Source: Condylostoma magnum (lineage: Eukaryota; Ciliophora; Heterotrichea; Heterotrichida; Condylostomatidae). From it: 40,280 bases of DNA. Shown one piece after another: positions 1 to 12,498 of the stretch (position 1 is its first letter; the number at the start of each line of letters is the position of its first letter). The stretch is from assembly GCA_920105805.1 (NCBI GenBank), contig CAKKTI010000174.1:1-40280 (forward strand), written 5' to 3'. The notes beneath the pieces are model-generated. The model saw nothing but the letters and a program-made list of their open reading frames with translations, was not told the origin of the DNA and did no database searches. Both the position numbers and the translations under genes were made by a program.

Positions 1-90
1 TACCAGTCAACCCGTAAGAGGGTAAAAGCTGAATTCAGGACGAGCAATTAATCAACAGCAAAAGAACTCAGGGTGCTGCAAGTAGTATAG
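1..90 (+). CDS. C-terminal tail of an upstream gene (partial, tentative)
   Basis: The first 90 bases are richer in G and C than the 500 bases after them. In frame 1 they read as a basic, polar peptide of 29 residues (YQSTRKRVKAEF near the left edge, ending KELRVLQVV) and then a TAG at 88-90. After the TAG the composition drops to AT-rich intergenic DNA. I infer the 3' end of a plus-strand gene that begins outside the window. No family can be named from so short a piece. Every frame is formally open under this code, so the call rests on composition alone. Confidence 0.35.
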
Positions 91-587
91 GTAACTAGAT
101 ATTTGATAAATTGTAATTCATTTTATGGCAATGGGAAAATTTGTTTTATATGTACTAAAGGTTTAATTTAGTATAAACTAAATGAAATTACTAGCAAAAG
201 AAATAGAGAGAGCAAGGTATAGAAATTGATATTACATCATTTCCCTTCTTAAAAGTTATGACAATTATAAAAATCCTGTACATTTATATTTTTGATTGAA
301 TAATATTATACTAGGCTTACTTCTAGGATTTCCTCAATTTCCAAGAATATAAAATAAATCCTTATATTAAGGTCATAAACTATGAATTTGGTTGCTTTAA
401 CTAAATGTCTTAAATTGTGAATTGTAGCTACACGTATTTATCAAATATTTCCACTAAATATACTATACTCTTACTCAAAATTCAGCAAAGGTAATAAAAC
501 CTTCAAACAATTACAATCTGTATCAATACAGCATCGCTAAAAGATAATAATAGTACATATCCATAATAATAGGATATAATAATTAAA
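91..587. other. AT-rich intergenic stretch, nothing recognised
   Basis: About 500 bases of AT-rich DNA lie between the presumed gene tail and the first cysteine-rich gene. I see no RNA gene, repeat array or conserved peptide. The last bases before the ATG at 588 are almost pure A and T (GATATAATAATTAAAATG), as at other starts in this window, and probably hold the promoter or short 5' leader. Confidence 0.5.
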
Positions 588-3500
588 ATGTTGATACTTA
601 TTTCTGTTCTCATAATCTAGCTTTGTGCTGGAATTTAGTTTGTAAGTCTTAAGTTTAACAAAGAATGTCAATAAGAAATACAATACTAAGACTAGACCGT
701 AGCTACATTAGGGAATTCTTCAGTTCCTGATTCTTAGGATCCAACATGTGCATTATAAGGGGCTAGACTGGAATCAGACGATATAGTAAATATTTACCCC
801 ATAGGCCTAACCCCAGGCACTTACAACACATATATGTGGATTTTCGTTACTCAACCAGGAATTATACATACAGTAACAAACCTTGACTAATCCACAGCTT
901 TTCAACTAAGTGTGGATTAGACTAATAAACTAGAATTTTCTATCTAAGATCAAAATGGAATTTCCTATTCTTAAGCTTCTAGCGAGTCAATAGTATATAG
1001 TAAATGACTGCTAATCAACTATTCAATATAAAATACACCGGATTTAGTAATCAATTATAGAATTGAATCTATAGGAGAAGGTACTTTGATAAACTAGCCT
1101 TTAAAAACGTGGGGAATAGATTACGATAACGCTACTTATTAGCTCGGAGGAGGATTTGAAGGGACTATAAAGGAGTTTAATATCAATAATGACAATAATT
1201 TATGAAGCTCGTATGCCGGGCCTTGCATGTGTGGCATTTAGTTATGTTAATCTTCGTAATGCAGCTAAGTAATTAACTAGTACAGCTGCCCTATACAATT
1301 TGACAACGTTTTTGATAGCTGTGCTCATCCAACTGACAATTGCCCTACTAATTGCACTACTTGCACCGACAATACTACATGCACTTAATGTGACTCTGAT
1401 TATTTTATATAGGACGATGGTAGTTGTTACTGAGAGTGTCCAGCAGGCTAGTATAAAGATCTCAACTCCCCTTGAAGTTGCTAATCTTGTATTGATTACT
1501 GTAAAGAATGCACTAATGGTACTGAGTGTATAGAATGTAAAGAGGAGTACTATTTAGATATGGATAATCTACAGTGCGTGGCACAGTGTGGAATTGGCCG
1601 GTATGAAAACAGCTCTACTGAGATTTGGTAGTGTTCTGATTGTATACCTAACTGCGATGATTGTGTTGATTCATCAAACTGTGTAGAATGTTCCTTTGAT
1701 TACTATATTCAACCAGGCGGATAATGTGAAATTGATTGTCCAGATGGCTTTTATCCAGATAATCGTTCCCCGAAGTAATGTAAAGCATGTGCAGAAAACT
1801 GTAGATAATGTGTAAACTCTTCAGAATGTACAGACTGCAATGATTAATTTTATCTTCTTGGTACAGGTGTGTGTACTACTGATTGTGGACTTGGAAAATG
1901 GGAAAATTCTGAAACAGAGCCGTAAATCTGCTCTGATTGTATACTTAATTGTGATGACTGTGAAGATGAGCTTACTTGTAATCATTGCTAGGATGAGTAA
2001 TTTTTACAGCCAGATTAGACTTGCTTGGATACTTGCCCAGATAAAATGTTTCCTGATTCTAATTAAACTGTTCCATAATGCGCAAGTTGTGCTAGTAATT
2101 GCCAATAATGCAGTGATTAATAAAACTGTATTTTATGCGAAGCTAGGTACTTTATGCAAGACGACAAATCTTGTGATAATGTTTGTCCAGAGGGCCAATA
2201 CGGAGATTTAAACGCCGATCCTCCGTAATGTAAAGATTGTCATCCTTCGTGTGAGCAATGCAGTAATACCGATAATTGCCTAGCTTGTATTGATGGAAAT
2301 TCTTAGTTATCTGATATCAACTAGGGACAATGCTAGTGTAATGAAGGGTTTATTGAAATTCAATCCCCTTTTAGTTGCTAATGTCCTGAGAATAGTTAGA
2401 TTGTTAATGGCTAGTGTGAGTGTGATGAGGGATTTGTAAATGAAAGCTCTACAGGAGTCTCCTGTATTCCTTTATGCTAGTCTACACAATGAAGAGATCT
2501 AAATACTAATATCTGCCAAATGTGTATGGAACCTTGCTTAGAATGCCTAGATTCTTACACAGGTCAGAAATGTACTAAATGTGTTTCAGATGTGCTAATT
2601 ATTAGCCAAACTTAGGAGTGTGTTTGTCCTGATAACTCCACATATGAAAATTAGCAATGTAATTGCATTGATGGTTATTATAAGGAGCCAGGGTCATCCA
2701 TTTGTTCATAATGCCCTGATTAATGCTCAATTGGATGTTATATTTAAGACTCCTCTGTAATTTGTGTATGTAATGAAGGAGAGGTATGAAATCCAACTGC
2801 AAGGCAATGCGAATTGCTATAATGTGAATCAGGGTAGTGGAAAAATACTAAAACATTTGAGTGTTTGGAATGTATAGCCCCTTGTGAGCTTTGTTTGGAT
2901 GGAGAATTCATGTAATGTGAAATATGTAACCTAAGTTTAGTTGAGTAATAAGATACTCAGTGTGATTGTGTTGACTAAGTGGACTGTGAGTGTGAGTAGG
3001 TTTGCTACTGCTCAGATAATTGTACTAGATGCTATAATATGCAATGTGATGAATGTGCACAAGGATTTACTATAAACGATGGTATTTGTGAAAGAATCTT
3101 GCTAAGTATTGAGATAGTTTAAATATAAGATAATATAATTAGTGTACTGCTGACTAATATATGGTTCACTGTAGAAAAATCTAATTTTATCGTTGAAATA
3201 TAAGGATCTGTAGTAACTAACTTTCAAATTAGCTTATTGTAGGATAAAAAATATAATATTGAAATAGATGAGCAAATATAAGGCTCTGTTAAGGTAACTA
3301 TTAAAAGTCCAGAAAACTAATAATCTGCATTTGACGAAACCTCCGTAAGTAATGAAGAAAACACCGATTTATTTGTAAATTCGAACACAGCTACTAAAGC
3401 TACACTATCTGCTAGTGTTCTAGCCTTATTATTCACGGGAAATCTTATGGCAGTTTGAGCTATTTTAAATACTATTCAAATACTAGGTTTTATCCCATTA

Positions 3501-4757
3501 ACTAATGTTGTACTGACAAAAAGACTCTGTGAATTCTTTTCCGAAATGTTGAATTATAGCCTTATTCCTAACCTTTTCACTTATTTCATTGATGAGCACG
3601 GAGAATCAAGAAATGATTTAACATACAGAAATGGCTATGAAACTAATGACTTTTATTTAAATTGCGGTGATCTTTGAATTGCACTTATATTGCAAATGTT
3701 ATGTTGACCATTTCTTAAGATTTTAACTTAAGTAAATAACTAGTTTATTTCAAATCTTAGTAGGAAAATAAGCTCTGAGTACTTTTGAAATCTTTTTATC
3801 AGATTTTTACTTGAATCTTATCTAGAAATTGGTGTATCAAGTATTCTGTAAATGTACTCATTTGATTTTAACACAATCTCTTAAATTTTGAATACAGTAA
3901 GTGGACTTATAACTTTGGTTATAGTTCTAGGCTCACCCTTTTTCTTCTATTCAATTCTTGCAAGAACTGTGAAATTGGTTGTGACATTTACTAATTAAAA
4001 AACTCTTTCAAAGCTGAAGTGATGTGATACGCTTTATTATGAATTCAGAACAGATAAATCAAGGATTATACTGTGATTTTATTACTGGTTTATAATAAGA
4101 AGGCTGATTTATATAGTTACCTAACTATACCTATCAGACTGGCCTTATGTTTAATGTATAGGCAATATAGGACATACATTATTTAATCTACTTTTTCTAG
4201 TATATTTTCGGCCGTATAGGCAAAGATCAATGAATGTATTCACAATTATACAAGAATCTCTTATTTTTACTGTGTTTATTATAACCTCGTTTTATTTAGA
4301 ACCTTTAGGAGAAGAACTATCTGATACCTATGAGTTTTTAATAATTCTGATAGTTTTATCTATTTTTGGTATTTAGATGATTTATACAGCTTTTAATGTA
4401 ATTTATTCTATTGTGTAATTCATTAAAGCTCAAAGACAGAAAAATTAAACTATGACAAAGGTTTAAAATCTAGATGAATAATAGAATAATAGTATTCGTA
4501 ATTAAAGTAATAAAGAAGATAGCTAAGAAATTAGTAGGATTGATGACTCACACAATAATGACTTAAGAGATTAAAATTCTTAAGATAATCAAAGTGAAAG
4601 ATAAATATTGATTTAATAGAAAATTGGACAAAAGCCTAATAACTTTTAAAATAGTATATGTACATTATCAAATTCTTTAAGAAACATGAATGACGAACTT
4701 AATAATGAAGCAAGTGATAGATCTCCGCCATTAAACGATGAAAAAATAAAGTTTTAG
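588..4757 (+). CDS. Large cysteine-rich (furin-like repeat) multi-pass membrane protein A
   Basis: With TAA/TAG as Gln and TGA as Trp this is one unbroken frame of 1,389 residues. A signal peptide (MLILISVLIIQLCAG) is followed by a LamG-like beta region carrying PDSQDPTC and GGGFEGTIKEF. From about residue 200 to 840 there is a long run of CxxC...CxxC modules like the furin/growth-factor-receptor repeats common in ciliate surface proteins. Then comes a spacer, and from about 930 to 1280 a block of roughly seven membrane helices starting near GNLMAVWAILNTIQILGF. The tail is polar and Gln/Asn-rich. Domain order and membrane block match the genes at 5745 and 25461. I end it at TAG 4755-4757 (DEKIKF, stop) because all three paralogues end just after a basic-x-Phe. 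Inferred role: surface receptor or adhesion protein; ligand unknown. Conserved motifs in the membrane block contain in-frame TGA (GDLW, 3675-3677). Confidence 0.85.
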
Positions 4758-5744
4758 TTAGTAAAGTGTGTTAATTTGTACTAAGATTGTATGAGAAAGC
4801 AGGTTGTCTATTATAATGACCTTTTTGATAAGGAAGTTTCCAGTAAAGCTATTCAATGCATACTACCTTAAGTGCAAATATAATATCTTCTATTTTTAAA
4901 TTCAACTATTAATGAACATCACTTAATGTTTGCTATTCTTTCATAGTACTTTTATCTGATGGCATTCAATCTTTAAATAAAAACAAACCTTTAAAATCTC
5001 CTAGATTGCTTAATTTGATTATTTGTATTTATCTTTGGATACTAGAAATAGTTTTATCAAAAAAGCCTTTTAAATTTAGTGCATCAATCTAAAGCACTAG
5101 CTAAACCTATTCTAAATTGTTTTCTTTGAATCTTTTAGTATATAATGTAATCTCTTATATAATTAAACTTTCTTTCTTAGCAACTGGTTGATGTTATTAT
5201 CTAGAACTATCTTTTATGATAAAAGTATTTACTATCTGCTAAGAATTTGCCTATAGCTAATGATTCTTAAATTCAAGCAAAACTTTATTTAAAATTGACG
5301 CCAGGAAACTTATAAACTCTTTGAATACTAAAGATTTATAGGAGTTTATTATATAAATTTGAGACATTTGATAGAATATATTTATATCATGAGAAAGGAA
5401 ATATTTTAATAGAAAGAAGGGCTTTCAAATATATATAATAGGTTTTACAAGCTATTTGTTTGAATATAATCACAATTATACATTAGGCCTTTAATATAGA
5501 TGTATAACCTGTGCTCAAAACTCTCTATATAATTAGAGTTTTCTGTATCTTAGAAACTGTACTACTAATTTTAGTTACAGATTCTCAAATAAATATTAGC
5601 CTATCTAGCCTTATTATATAGATTGTTTATAATGTGCAAACATTTATAAAGCCTTGAATTATTTTTAAAACTAATGAAATCGCCAATTTTATTAACTTAA
5701 ATCTTTAGTCCTCTTGCAAGCTCTGCCTAAAGATAATAATAAAT
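4758..5744 (+). other. AT-rich gap with an open frame of doubtful coding status (4791-5708)
   Basis: Nearly 1 kb lies between two tandem paralogues. A plus frame from ATG 4791 to TAG 5706-5708 would give 305 hydrophobic residues (for example LTPGNLQTLWILKIYRSLLY). It would sit 33 bases after the previous stop and 36 before the next start, spacing typical of real genes here. Against it, all frames are open under this code, G is only weakly enriched at first codon positions, and I recognise no family. It could be a gene for a small membrane protein, a decayed tail of the upstream paralogue, or noncoding DNA. Expression data would decide. Confidence 0.3.
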
Positions 5745-8700
5745 ATGCTTTTCATCAATTTCTACCTTTGGACGACAATTATTCCCAATATACACGGAGC
5801 AGACTGCATCAAAGCCAACTTTTCCTAAAATTGCTCCTAGCAGATGACATTTCAATAAGGAACAGGAATTCTAGGCAGCTCAACTTCTATCGACTCAGAA
5901 GATCCAACATGTACATCAACAGGGGCTGCATTTATTTCTGATGAGTTTATAAAGACTTTCCCTTCATCAATTCCAGCAAATGTCCAACTCTTCTCGGTGT
6001 GAGCTTATATAACAATTCCTGGTGCTCTCTTCACTATCTATGACTCTTCCTAGACAAATATTCTAAGTATTGAAATAACCAACTAATTCGAGTTTGTATC
6101 GAAAATATTAGCCTAATTAAACGCAAACCCCCCAGAATTAAAGTCCTTCTAATCTACTAATAGTTTAGTACCTTAAAACAAGTGAATCTAGCTTCAATCT
6201 TGCTTAAGAACTCAAGGAAATAAACTATAAATTTAGCATCAAATAGCTGATTACTCAGTTGAAGACATTACTTTTAGCCCAAATTACGAGTGGCCTATAG
6301 GTAGCTCTCCTTATGAGCTTAGAATAGGTGAGGGCTTTGAAGGGACTATATATGTTTTAGTCTGAAATGATCGTAATATACAAAGTGCTGATTTCAGTAC
6401 TTAGTGTCTATGTGGAGGATTACCCTGCACAGTTACTAATTGCCCTTAAGTTTATGATTTAAACTAATGCCCTGATGATGCTTAAGACTTCAATAATAAT
6501 TGTTTGGGTGCAATTGTATGCTCTTAAGACTGTCTATCTTGTATTGACTAAAATACGTGTGTATAGTGCTCACCTTCATTTTATTTGAATCTAATAGACA
6601 ATATATGCACAGATGACTGCCCTCCTGGTACTTTTAATGATGATAATGCATCTCCTCCTTAGTGCTCGGATTGCCACCAGCCTTGTGATGAATGTACTGG
6701 AATTAATGAGTGTATTAGCTGTATTGATCCAAACTCTGAGGCTATATAGGGAGAATGCTACTGTATTGAGGGATATGAGGATTTAGGCAATCTTTCATGC
6801 TATATTAAGTGCACTAGCAGTTAATGGAGGAATCTAAATGGGAATAATTGTGAGGAGTGTTCTTTCCCATGCTAGAATTGCTTAGATTCCTATTCTAATC
6901 AGCAATGCGACACTTGTGCTTTACCTTCTATGGTTAAAGATGCAAATAATTAGTGTACTTGTCCAAATTAACAAGTCTTAAATGAGGACAGTACGGATTG
7001 TGTAGACATATGTGAAGGAAGTAAATGAAAGAATACATAAACGAATTAATGTATAGAGTGTTAGCCTCCCTGTGCTACTTGTATTGATGGAGTTACTTAA
7101 AAATGTGGCTCATGTATAGCAAATGACATGTCTCTAATTGATGGAATTTGTAGTTGTGAAGCACCTTTAATAATGTAATCAAATTAGAATTGTAAATGTC
7201 CCAATGAATTAGTAAAGAATGGAAAAGAGTGCCATTGTCCTTAAGAGTAATATAATGATGGCGATGAAATCAATATTAGATGTGAAAAGTGCCCAGATAA
7301 CTGTATAATATGCTCTAAAATTGGATAAGATGTAATATGTGAAGGTTGTAAGGATAATTATGTATTGAATTAATCCTAATGTGATATATAGCAGCCTATA
7401 GTAACAATAGAATATATAACTTAACATGATGTATACGTTCAAGTAAAATTTAACTAAGTTGAGATAAATGCAGAAAATTTAAAACTAGAGATAAATAATT
7501 AATAGGTATCTTATTAATTATATTTTGAATAAGATGAAGTGCTAAGATTAAAAACAAATGTTGAAGGTATTAAGGGAACAATTAAAGTAATATACAGAGA
7601 AAACAACTAAACTTATTCAAATTCTATAACGATAGATGATGATTAAGAGAGTAATTATGCACTAGATAAACAGACAGAATAATTAACATAGAGTGTCATT
7701 GGTGTAAGTTTTGTAGTTGGTATATTCACTGGGAGTTTATCAGCCCTTTGATCTCTTATTAATACTCTATAAATTTTGGCATTTATACCCTTGACAAATG
7801 TTTATCTGCCGAATGGACTTGTAGTCTTTTTCGCATCTATAGTTAATTTTAGCTTTATTCCAAATATCTTTGCAGTTATTATAGACGATAATGGAAATCC
7901 TCGAAATGAACTTAGTGAAAGAAATGGATTTGAAACTAATACATTTCTCATAAACAGTGGAGATTTATGGACTGCATTTATTTTGCAGATTATATTATTA
8001 CCTATTTTAATAGGAGTGAGTAAAATAAAGTGTGCCAAAGTCTCAGAGTTTTTCTAGAAGTTAATAGATGCTTATAAATGGAACTTTTTTCTTAGATTTT
8101 GAATTGAGTGCTATTTAGAAATCGGTGTATCTGCTGTATTGTAGTAATTTTCGATGGATTTCAATGATTTTAGCGAGTGTTTAAATGCTATATTAGGACT
8201 TTTCAATCTTATACTTATTTTTAGCACTCCAGTTTGGCTATTTTACATATACAGAATTTCTATTAAGTATGCTATTGAGTAAGATTGTCAAAAGTAAGAA
8301 GCAGTAAATAAGAAATTTGATACTCTTTATGAAGAGTTCTCCAATTAAGGATCGATAATACAGTTATGGTTTTACTACTGGTTTTTAATTAGAAGATTAC
8401 TCTATATCTGTATATTGATTTTCTTAATTGATTATCCTTATATTCAGTGCATATCGAATATAGTTCATACGTTAATAAATGTTGTCCTATTTGTAATATA
8501 CAAACCATATAAGGAAAAAGCATAAAATATAGTTGCATGTATAGTTGAAGTGCTGATACTAGTTATCTATGTACTTATTTCCTTTTATCTAGAGCCAGCA
8601 AGTGATTATGAATCTGATGTTTACGAATAGTTTATTTTTATAATCATATACTTAATCATTGGATTATAATTACTAGTTGTTATAATAGATTAAATAATAG

Positions 8701-9209
8701 CAATTTGAAAAATGATACAGAAATGTAAGACAAATAATAATGATATAAGAGTTTAACCTAGTCAAAGCAAAATTATAGAAAATGACTACAGTGCGGTTTC
8801 GGAAAAATCGTTAATAAATGAGGAATCCAGTATCAATAGGAGACATCATACTTAAAGAGTAGATTAAAACAGCCTACAAGAAATTGATTAGGATTCAATT
8901 TTGATTGATGATACTTACTAAATTAATACAAATAATTCAATTCTTTGTAGTCAACCAATCTTATAAAAGTAAATCGAAGCAGATTTAGAGTAGGAAATGC
9001 ATTATCTTCATCCAAAATATCAAAATAGTTTCTCACCCTTGGATGATAATTAACCAGATATTTTAATTAAATAACCTTTAGATCCATCTACACCCTAATT
9101 CGGGGGTCAAGGTTAACAGCTATGTAATTTAGAAAGCCCGTCCTTAGACTTTAGCAGTATTTTATAACTTAATAAGGCTCGTATAAGAAAAGATAGTAAT
9201 AAGTTTTAG
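5745..9209 (+). CDS. Large cysteine-rich (furin-like repeat) multi-pass membrane protein B
   Basis: This is a tandem paralogue of the gene at 588: one frame of 1,154 residues in the three-stop-reassigned code. It starts with a signal peptide (MLFINFYLWTTIIPNIHGADC). The LamG-like region follows, with DSEDPTCTSTGAAF and GEGFEGTIYVL. A shorter set of CxxC repeats runs to about residue 540, then the membrane block (about 650-985, beginning VVGIFTGSLSALW). The cytoplasmic tail is long and polar and ends LNKARIRKDSNKF before two consecutive TAGs (9207-9212). At the position where protein A has TGA (GDL-TGA) this gene has plain TGG (7968-7970), which directly supports TGA as Trp. It has fewer Cys modules than A, as expected when repeats are gained and lost after duplication. 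Surface location is inferred from the signal peptide and helices; function is unknown. Confidence 0.87.
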
Positions 9210-9561
9210 TAGTTTTATAATTTTACCTTTTAATCATGTTATACAAAAGTAAAATTGATAATGTTTGTTTCCTTTATATAAAAATTATTGACTGATCTAT
9301 ATAGATCAAAACACTATAAGATTTAAATGACGATTGTTGAATATACTAGTATAGTTTAACTGTTTTAAATAATCAAGCTTATCACTACAATATACCAGCT
9401 AATCTTTACTATTTGGTACTTTGCATTAATTTGTTAAGCTATGATATTCCTTCTGTTAAATACTCTTTAAATGTAATTAATAACTGCATTTGATAAATCT
9501 ATAACCCTTATATCTAATTCAAACATCCATATCGTTGCTTATTCTAAAACTATTAATAAAT
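9210..9561. other. Short AT-rich intergenic stretch
   Basis: About 350 bases separate the tandem TAG stops of membrane protein B from the ATG of the thioredoxin-like gene. The plus frame starting at ATG 9261 can be read as a hydrophobic peptide, but I see no clear codon periodicity or known motif. The stretch ends in ATTAATAAATATG, nearly the same as the AT-rich leader of membrane protein B, so a small promoter is likely in its last tens of bases. Confidence 0.4.
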
Positions 9562-10143
9562 ATGCTTTTACTAGCTTTTATTATTTGAGTAATAACAACT
9601 AGTAATAAAAGTAATGATTCTGAAAGTATCCAACAATTAACAGAGGAAAACTTTTACTCAGTAACAAATGCTTTAAATAATGAATTAAAGCAAGATTGAC
9701 TTATAATCTTTATTAAAGACAATTGCCTTAGATGTGATTCATTTCTAGATTAATTTAAGGAATTTTAAAAAGCAGTGGAATAGATTAATCTTGATGTAAA
9801 AATAGGTCTTGTAAATGCTTTAAATACCAACCAATTACACCTTTAATTTGATATCAACGAATATCCTACACTAATATTCATGAGAATGCAGAAATACAAC
9901 TATTTAGATATCAAAATAGGATCTTAAGAGCTAATTACCTATATTACAACCAAACAGTGAAAGAAAGCTTAAAGATTTTCAGTTCCTAAACAACCAAATT
10001 ACTTTAAAACCGTAATACTAAGATAAATAGCCATACTACCCTAAAAGCACCCTTATTTAACATTAGTTTTCACTATAATCCCTATATCCATAACATGTGT
10101 ATTCACTCAACAAGTATCAAGATATAAAACGAAACATGATTAG
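9562..10143 (+). CDS. ER-type membrane thioredoxin-like protein (TMX-like)
   Basis: The protein has 193 residues: a signal peptide (MLLLAFIIWVITTS), a thioredoxin-like fold and one C-terminal membrane helix (around 160-185, LVFTIIPISITCVF). The redox motif is DNCLRCDSF, a CxxC with Leu-Arg between Cys55 and Cys58. The cis-proline region reads EYPTLIFM, as in thioredoxins and PDIs. The last residues, KTKHD, fit a KxKxx dibasic retrieval signal, so I infer an endoplasmic-reticulum type I membrane oxidoreductase that helps form or shuffle disulfides. That is a sensible neighbour for cysteine-rich surface proteins, though linkage may be chance. Several in-frame TGA and TAA/TAG codons read as W and Q, and TAG at 10141-10143 is taken as stop. 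The CxxC spacing is sure; the TMX label is inference. Confidence 0.75.
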
Positions 10144-10192
10144 TTAACCATTAGTATATTCTGACAAATAATCAAAGTAATATCTAATAAAC

Positions 10193-10984
10193 CTAAAATG
10201 TAACTTGGGAATCGTTTCTTCTTTGCTTAAACGCATCAGCCTGCTGTCTTGCTTGCTGATATTACACGGGTGCTTCTCTCTATCTATGTTTATTCGGCTT
10301 ATCACAAACTCCCTGATCCCTATAAGGCATTGCATAGTTGTAAGACAAAATAGAAGAAACATCTGAGGCAGGTCTGTCTACAGGCTTCTTCCTTGATCCT
10401 AAAATATTCGAATTATCTGCTGGTGCCTTTTCACTAAATACACTGCTTCCATATTTAGTCTCCACGTGTTTTTTTGGCTTTCCCAGCTCTGAGGGAAGCA
10501 TCATTTTGTGAGCATTAATTTTGTTGTATTGCTCAGTAGGAGTATGACCTACGTTTCCTCTATATCTGTATTAAGCTTGATCAAAACTTGGATCAGGTTA
10601 CGTAATAGGATCTCTAGATTTCGGTGCAAAGACAGATGCCTTTACAGTGGGTTTTCTGGGTTCATAATCTTTTGAAGTGGGTTCAATTTGTCTTACTCTA
10701 TGCGAAGGCTGCTGAGGGTTTTCCTCAAAGGCTAAAGTGCCTCGGCCCAAATCTGAAAAAGCAGATTTAGCCAGGCCCCGTGGCCTGTCGTCTTATCCTT
10801 ACTTCATATAATTTGAGACCATTGCTCTAGAGTTCTTAGGAGTGTCGGATTCCAGGTGGTCCGGGATTAACGGGTTTCGTTAAGGTTGAAGATTGCGTTG
10901 TTTTGGGGTTCTTTCATTGAAATTGTTGTGCACTGCAGCTATTTGATGAGGAGTGGGACGGTGGTGTTGACGCTCAAAGCTCAT
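10193..10984 (-). CDS. Basic, disordered protein of unknown function
   Basis: 263 residues in one frame, from ATG (10984-10982) to the first of several closely spaced stops (TAG at 10195-10193, then TAG at 10186-10184 and a TGA). The composition is rich in Arg, Lys, Pro, Ser and Gln, with no membrane helix or signal peptide. Examples are MSFERQHHRPTPHQIAAVHN at the start and SELGKPKKHVETKYGSSVFS in the middle. It is probably intrinsically disordered. Clear codon structure and few A/T-only codons show it is real. I do not recognise a family; a cytoskeletal or cilium-associated structural role is possible but unproven. It lies downstream of, and in the same direction as, the CCDC112-like gene, 137 bases after that gene's stop. 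Its 3' end faces the thioredoxin gene across about 50 bp. Confidence 0.65.
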
Positions 10985-11121
10985 TTTATTAAATTATACT
11001 CCATTAAACTAATACCATTTACAAGTTGTAGAGAAGCTTATGATTGGAGGGTCGTTTGTTGGTATAACTCAGTGCAAAGCTCTGAAGAATGTGTACTATA
11101 TAAAATAAACAATTATGTTAA

Positions 11122-12498
11122 TTACCTGTTTAGATTACCCCTCCAACTAGGAATAGCTCTTCCTGTTGTTTGTACTAAAACTCCTCCAAATGATTCTGCT
11201 TAAACTTTTTCCTTCTCAGCTTATTTTCTATGAATCACAGTTGCTGTCTCTTAATCAAGCCTAGAATCCACATATCTGAAATTCTATAGTGTTTTTTACC
11301 TCATTGTTTCTTATTCTCTTATTTTCATCTCTTCCTTTAATTTCTTTTATTACAATGTTTTTAATCTTTGTTCTGTCATTCTTTGCTCTCTAGATTAAAT
11401 TCTTTGTCTATCTTCTTCCGATATTTCAGTATTTGTTCTATTTTTCTTATATTACTGTATTATTTCTTATTGATACTTAGCAATTTCCTTTCTCTCTTAG
11501 TATTCCTATACCATCTGCTTTTTTCTTTACAACTCTTCTTATCTTTTCTAATCTTGCATTCTTTTACGATTAATTTCCGCTTGCTTTTTTAACTGCTCCT
11601 CTTTAGCCTATGCTTCCCTTTACTTTTTCCATTCTTCTAACTTTTACCTGTTAACATGAGCAGATTAAGGTCTTTATCTTTTAACTGGCGTTTTTTCTTC
11701 TTTTATTTCCCTTATAGGAGTTTATGGGATTTTTGACTGCTTTCACTAACTTATAATTTCTCTTTTCTTATCAGTTAGTCTCAAAACTTCTCTATAATTG
11801 ACGTAATGATCTCTTACAATTTCTTCATTTGCTCCTGGCACAAGATTGATTATTTGTTATATAAAAGCCGGGGTTAATTTTCCTTTATGTTTTGTGTATA
11901 ATTTCAAGAAGTCTTAATGATCTTAAGCATCTCACCCTACATTAATCCCTCCTAGTTCTTGTATCTAATTTTCTATACAAGCGATTTCAGCCTTAGGTCC
12001 TGCTGCTTCTTATTACACTGGAATATTCTATCGCTTAGTATTAGTAACTGGGGCTTGAAATTAATCAAACTTTTACTCTAGTAGCTTAATTTCATCAGTA
12101 AGCTTAGTTTCTTAGTACTGCAAAGCTTCAAAATTCTCTTTTTAAGATGATTTAAAATCTCTTATAATTTAATCAGCAGATTCGATTGCTTTTTGTAAAT
12201 TTCTCAGCTTTTAGTCGTAATCTTTAACCATTCCTTAAGTTTAAGTTATATGCATAAAATTTTGTACTCTTTCTACCAAATCATTTATCTAGCGCTTTAG
12301 TACTTAAATCTATTCGTATTACTTTGAGCATTCTTAAAATCTTTGACTATCAATTTACTACTAAAACTCTACTAGATATTTTAAATCGTCACCTATTAAT
12401 CCTTTTTATTAGTTCATAAGTCTATTAACGTCATTTTAAGTCATATTAATCTCTTTTCTAAGCTAAGTGCTCTATTTAAAGTAAGCGGGTATGGACAT
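11122..12498 (-). CDS. CCDC112-like coiled-coil protein
   Basis: 458 residues with long Gln/Lys/Glu coiled coils before and after a compact central block. The block reads HQDFLKLYTKHKGKLTPAF, then INLVPGANEEIVRDHY and later KKREIISQWK. This is the signature pattern of the CCDC112/CCDC148 family: a conserved 'F..vytkHkGk', a 'PG...EEiv..H..Y' and a 'kK..I..Wk'. The C-terminus GRAIPSWRGNLNR also matches the family's conserved end. Animal CCDC112 is a centriolar-satellite/cilium-associated protein, so a basal-body role is inferred. Much of the Gln comes from TAA and TAG, including runs of them, so the standard code would shred the gene. The stop is taken as TAA at 11124-11122. The start ATG abuts the end of the kinase upstream (see 12499-12522). 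Confidence 0.8.

Noticed and set aside
1300-2211. Short standard-code frames inside the cysteine-rich gene (for example 1300-1533 and 1840-2211)
   Set aside because: They lie out of frame with the Cys modules and are shadows of the large gene read with reassigned stops.
7209-8038. Minus-strand frames opposite membrane protein B
   Set aside because: Hydrophobic shadows of the plus-strand membrane block; no independent motif.
10886-11203. Plus-strand frame at 10886-11203
   Set aside because: It crosses the start of one minus-strand gene and the end of another, both with better coding character.
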